Assembly: GCA_025558095.1 (NCBI GenBank)
Contig: JAIVFI010000014.1
Span: 124,001-188,000 of the forward strand
Direction of reading: 5' to 3'
DNA: 64,000 nucleotides
From: Hyaloraphidium curvatum
Taxonomy: Eukaryota; Monoblepharomycota; Hyaloraphidiomycetes; Hyaloraphidiales; Hyaloraphidiaceae
A program made the translations under genes and the position numbers. The notes beneath the pieces are model-generated. The model ran no database searches. It was given only the letters and a program-made list of their open reading frames with translations, and was not told the DNA's origin. Positions 61,716-64,000 of this stretch are shown in pieces; position 1 is the stretch's first letter; every line of letters starts with the position of its first letter.

Positions 61716-64000
61716 TCACTTGGCCTCGGCAAACAGTCCGCCCGGCCCAGCAAACACGTCGTCATCGTCGTCCTCCACCGCCTCTCCGCCATCCGTACTC
61801 GCCGCGTCCCGATCCACACCGCGAGACCCGATCCCAAACATCTTCCCGGCCAACTTCCGCTCCTCCTTTGTTCCCGCCTTTGCCAGGGCCTCCCTCCTTT
61901 CCTTCACCGCCTGCGGCACCCTCTCGCCCATCCCCCTGGCAATTTCGGCGACGGCCAGCGAGGTCTTCTCGTCCATGAGGGGCAGCATTGCCCGCCGCAG
62001 GCTGTCGAACAAGTTCGGCACCGCCGCTTCCTCCCGCTTCAGCAGCGCCTTGACCCGTTCCCGTTCGCCGGGCGCCGCGAAGCAGGCCGGGCAGTTCTCG
62101 TTGATAATTGGTAGCCCGGCCTTGACGGCAAACTCGCGCGTCTCCTTCTCCCTGACGTAGACCAGCGGCCTGATGATCCTCAGCCCGTCCTTCTCGGCGT
62201 AGCACGCCCGCATCGTCCGAAGCTGCCCGTTGCGCGACATGGCCATGTACATGCTCTCGGCGAGGTCGTCCAGGTGCTGCGCAAGGATCAGCGCGGTCAT
62301 CCCTTCGCGGCGCGCGGCGGTGTAGAGGTGGCCCCTCTTCATGCGGGCACAGTAAGAGCAGTACTCGTCGGAGCCCTGCGGGAGGGTCTGCCGCGCCATG
62401 GCAAAGATCTCGGTGCGCTCGTAGTGGTAGGGAACTCCCAGCCTGGCCATGTACGGGATCAGGGGCGAAGGATCAAAGGCCTCGGTGCCGGGATCGATGG
62501 TGCACGCCGCGAGCTCGAAGGGCACCTGGATCTGCCCGCGAAGGTGCAGGAGCACGTGGAGGAGGGACAGCGAGTCCTTGCCGCCCGAGAGGCCAAGTAG
62601 CAGGCGGTCGCCGGGGCGGATCATGTCCCATTCCCAGATGGCTTTTCGGCAAAGGAACAGGAGACGTCGAGGCGGAACAGGGTGGAGCTGAGGAGCGGGG
62701 GAGGAAAGCAGGCCGAGGACCGCGGATGCGTTCGTGCCCTGATTGCTGGAGGCGGGTTCGACCGGCAAGGCCACGCGCTGCGAGCCGATCTTGCCGTTGA
62801 CGCCACGTTTGGGCTGCTTCAGTTCGCGCTTGGTCGGGGTCGGGGCCAGAGAGGCCGTCGGGAGGGGAGGCGGCGTCGGCGAAACCCTCGCCTGTGCCGG
62901 AGCGACTGTAATGGTACCCGTCGCGGGATCGTAGGCGTCCGTTCTCCGCGGCGCCAGACAGGGCAAGCAGACCCCGTCCCCGTCGGCCGAAGGCAGCGCG
63001 CAGGCCGATTCGATGCCGTCCAATGACGCACTCTGCCCCAACCCCGCGCGATAGCGCTCGGGATTCACCACGCAAGCAGCATCCACATCGCCGTGCGGCT
63101 CACCCAGGTCCCCTGCCGCCTCAAGCTGGAGCGCCCTCCGGGCTTCGACCGGCATCGCGAACCACCTGAGTCCTCCAAGCAGCTCTTCCTCCGGCTCCGG
63201 CAGCTTCTTCTTAAGCGCTTCGAGCGGCATGGTCTCCATGATCTCCCGCGCACGGCGACGCACTTCGCGGAGGGAAGTCGTGACCGGCGCCTCCTCGACG
63301 GCGGCAGGCCCGAACGGATCAAAATCGATTGCCAGCCACCTCCGCTCGGCAAACTTGCCAAACGCAGCCGAGAATCCCCATTCTCCAGTGTTGGCATCGT
63401 GCCGATAAAGAGGCAACATCCTCCAGCCCATCTCGGCCACCTCCCTCACGGCCTCGAGCACGTGCTCAACCTCCTCCTCTGGGGCAAAGTACGCCAGCGA
63501 GAACCTCACTGCGCCCGGCCGCGCGTGCTCGGCTGGATGCTGGGACCCGACGAGCAGGTCCTCGGTGGCCTGCACAGCCGCAGGCGACAGGCCCAGCAAG
63601 CGTTGTATGTACGGCCCGGCGCACATGCACCCGGCGCGAACCTGAATGCCGTAGAGATCGTTCAGGAGGCGAGCAACAAAGTTGTGGTGGAGAAAGGCGG
63701 CTCGGCCTTCCGAGTTGGGCGGAGGATGAGGGAAGCGAACGAGGAAGGAAAACACGGGGAGCCGCGGGCCATCCTCGGGGCCCAAGAGGCACAAGTTCGG
63801 GGAGCTCCGAAGCAATTTGAGCCCGCGGGCAACCAACTCTCCCTCGCGGTCCATGATAGTCGCGACTCCGACCGCCTGCTTGACCTTGAAGGCCAGGCCC
63901 GCGCGGACACAGCCCACAACGTCCGGCGTGCCGCCTTCCTCCCTTTCGGCGCGGTCGGCGAGGTACCTGTGCCCGTCGGCCGACACGAAAAACACGGATC
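61716..64000 (-). CDS. Aminotransferase-V (cysteine-desulfurase-like) / TtcA-like PP-loop ATPase fusion, 5' end off window
   Basis: One open minus-strand frame of about 760 codons enters from the right edge. Part 1 (to about 63250) is the C-terminal part of a class-V aminotransferase: EEGGTPDVVGCVRAGLAFKV, LHHNFVARLLNDLYGIQVRA, then GCMCAGPY (active-Cys loop position), and HARPGAVRFSLAYF. The PLP lysine would be beyond the edge. After a linker of about 250 residues comes a PP-loop ATPase: RPGDRLLLGLSGGKDSLSLL (62591-62574), DEYCSYCARMKRGHLYTAAR, LILAQHLDDLAESMYMAMSR, GLRIIRPLVYVREKETREFA and INENCPACF. The paired CxxC motifs and order are those of TtcA-type tRNA 2-thiolation enzymes. Likely function: sulfur is mobilised from cysteine by part 1 and inserted into tRNA by part 2. 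The tail is acidic (EDDDDD). Confidence 0.85.
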   Translation of the reverse strand, partial: SVFFVSADGHRYLADRAEREEGGTPDVVGCVRAGLAFKVKQAVGVATIMDREGELVARGLKLLRSSPNLCLLGPEDGPRLPVFSFLVRFPHPPPNSEGRAAFLHHNFVARLLNDLYGIQVRAGCMCAGPYIQRLLGLSPAAVQATEDLLVGSQHPAEHARPGAVRFSLAYFAPEEEVEHVLEAVREVAEMGWRMLPLYRHDANTGEWGFSAAFGKFAERRWLAIDFDPFGPAAVEEAPVTTSLREVRRRAREIMETMPLEALKKKLPEPEEELLGGLRWFAMPVEARRALQLEAAGDLGEPHGDVDAACVVNPERYRAGLGQSASLDGIESACALPSADGDGVCLPCLAPRRTDAYDPATGTITVAPAQARVSPTPPPLPTASLAPTPTKRELKQPKRGVNGKIGSQRVALPVEPASSNQGTNASAVLGLLSSPAPQLHPVPPRRLLFLCRKAIWEWDMIRPGDRLLLGLSGGKDSLSLLHVLLHLRGQIQVPFELAACTIDPGTEAFDPSPLIPYMARLGVPYHYERTEIFAMARQTLPQGSDEYCSYCARMKRGHLYTAARREGMTALILAQHLDDLAESMYMAMSRNGQLRTMRACYAEKDGLRIIRPLVYVREKETREFAVKAGLPIINENCPACFAAPGERERVKALLKREEAAVPNLFDSLRRAMLPLMDEKTSLAVAEIARGMGERVPQAVKERREALAKAGTKEERKLAGKMFGIGSRGVDRDAASTDGGEAVEDDDDDVFAGPGGLFAEAK

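Overview
This is nuclear DNA from a GC-rich eukaryote, most likely an early-diverging (chytrid-like) fungus. Genes sit on both strands at high density and have one to ten exons. Introns are mostly 40-130 bp, with GT..AG ends and CTNAC-like branch points. The gene set is eukaryotic (VPS11, Rieske protein, KDM4-type JmjC demethylase, TANGO6/Rtp1, G-patch and RRM proteins) and includes a fungal-type tyrosinase, a GH27 alpha-galactosidase and a cytochrome P450. The species is not proven by anything I can see; a Hyaloraphidium-like lineage is only a guess.

Layout. 0-8 kb: a divergent pair of glycine-rich secreted proteins, a Gfo/Idh/MocA oxidoreductase, a tyrosinase, an F-box-like protein and a degenerate PTH2-like protein. 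8-20 kb: alpha-galactosidase, two more F-box-like genes (one is an inverted paralogue of the first), a four-helix membrane protein, a small acidic protein, the Rieske protein and a KDM4-like demethylase. 20-37 kb: four of the five members of a seven-helix membrane protein family (A-D), VPS11, a DUF2306-like protein, a tandem duplicate of secreted choice-of-anchor-like proteins, and a GPATCH8-like protein with a tail of GW repeats. 37-50 kb: a bicupin, a P450, an F-box/TM protein, a TM-anchored alpha/beta-hydrolase lacking its nucleophile, a proline-rich TM protein, a WGR protein, family member E, a zinc-finger protein and a Gbp2-like RRM protein. 50-64 kb: an unknown protein, TANGO6/Rtp1, a broken SEL1-repeat/SP-RING fusion, an esterase-like protein without its serine, an F-box-like gene interrupted by repeat-rich DNA, and, at the right edge, a fusion of an aminotransferase-V/cysteine-desulfurase domain with a TtcA-like tRNA-thiolation PP-loop ATPase.

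The most interesting items are: (1) the desulfurase-PP-loop fusion, which would put sulfur mobilisation and tRNA thiolation on one chain; (2) the seven-helix family with a conserved Cys/Pro loop and a terminal helix that resembles insect gustatory-receptor-like (GRL) proteins; (3) the SEL1 + SP-RING + SUMO-interacting-motif architecture; (4) the GW-repeat tail on a G-patch/zinc-finger protein; and (5) several enzyme-fold proteins that lack catalytic residues. Three loci contain single-base frame breaks, so assembly indels must be ruled out before any of them is called a pseudogene. All exon structures were read by eye from splice signals and frame continuity. For spliced genes, start/end is the full span and exons are given in the text.
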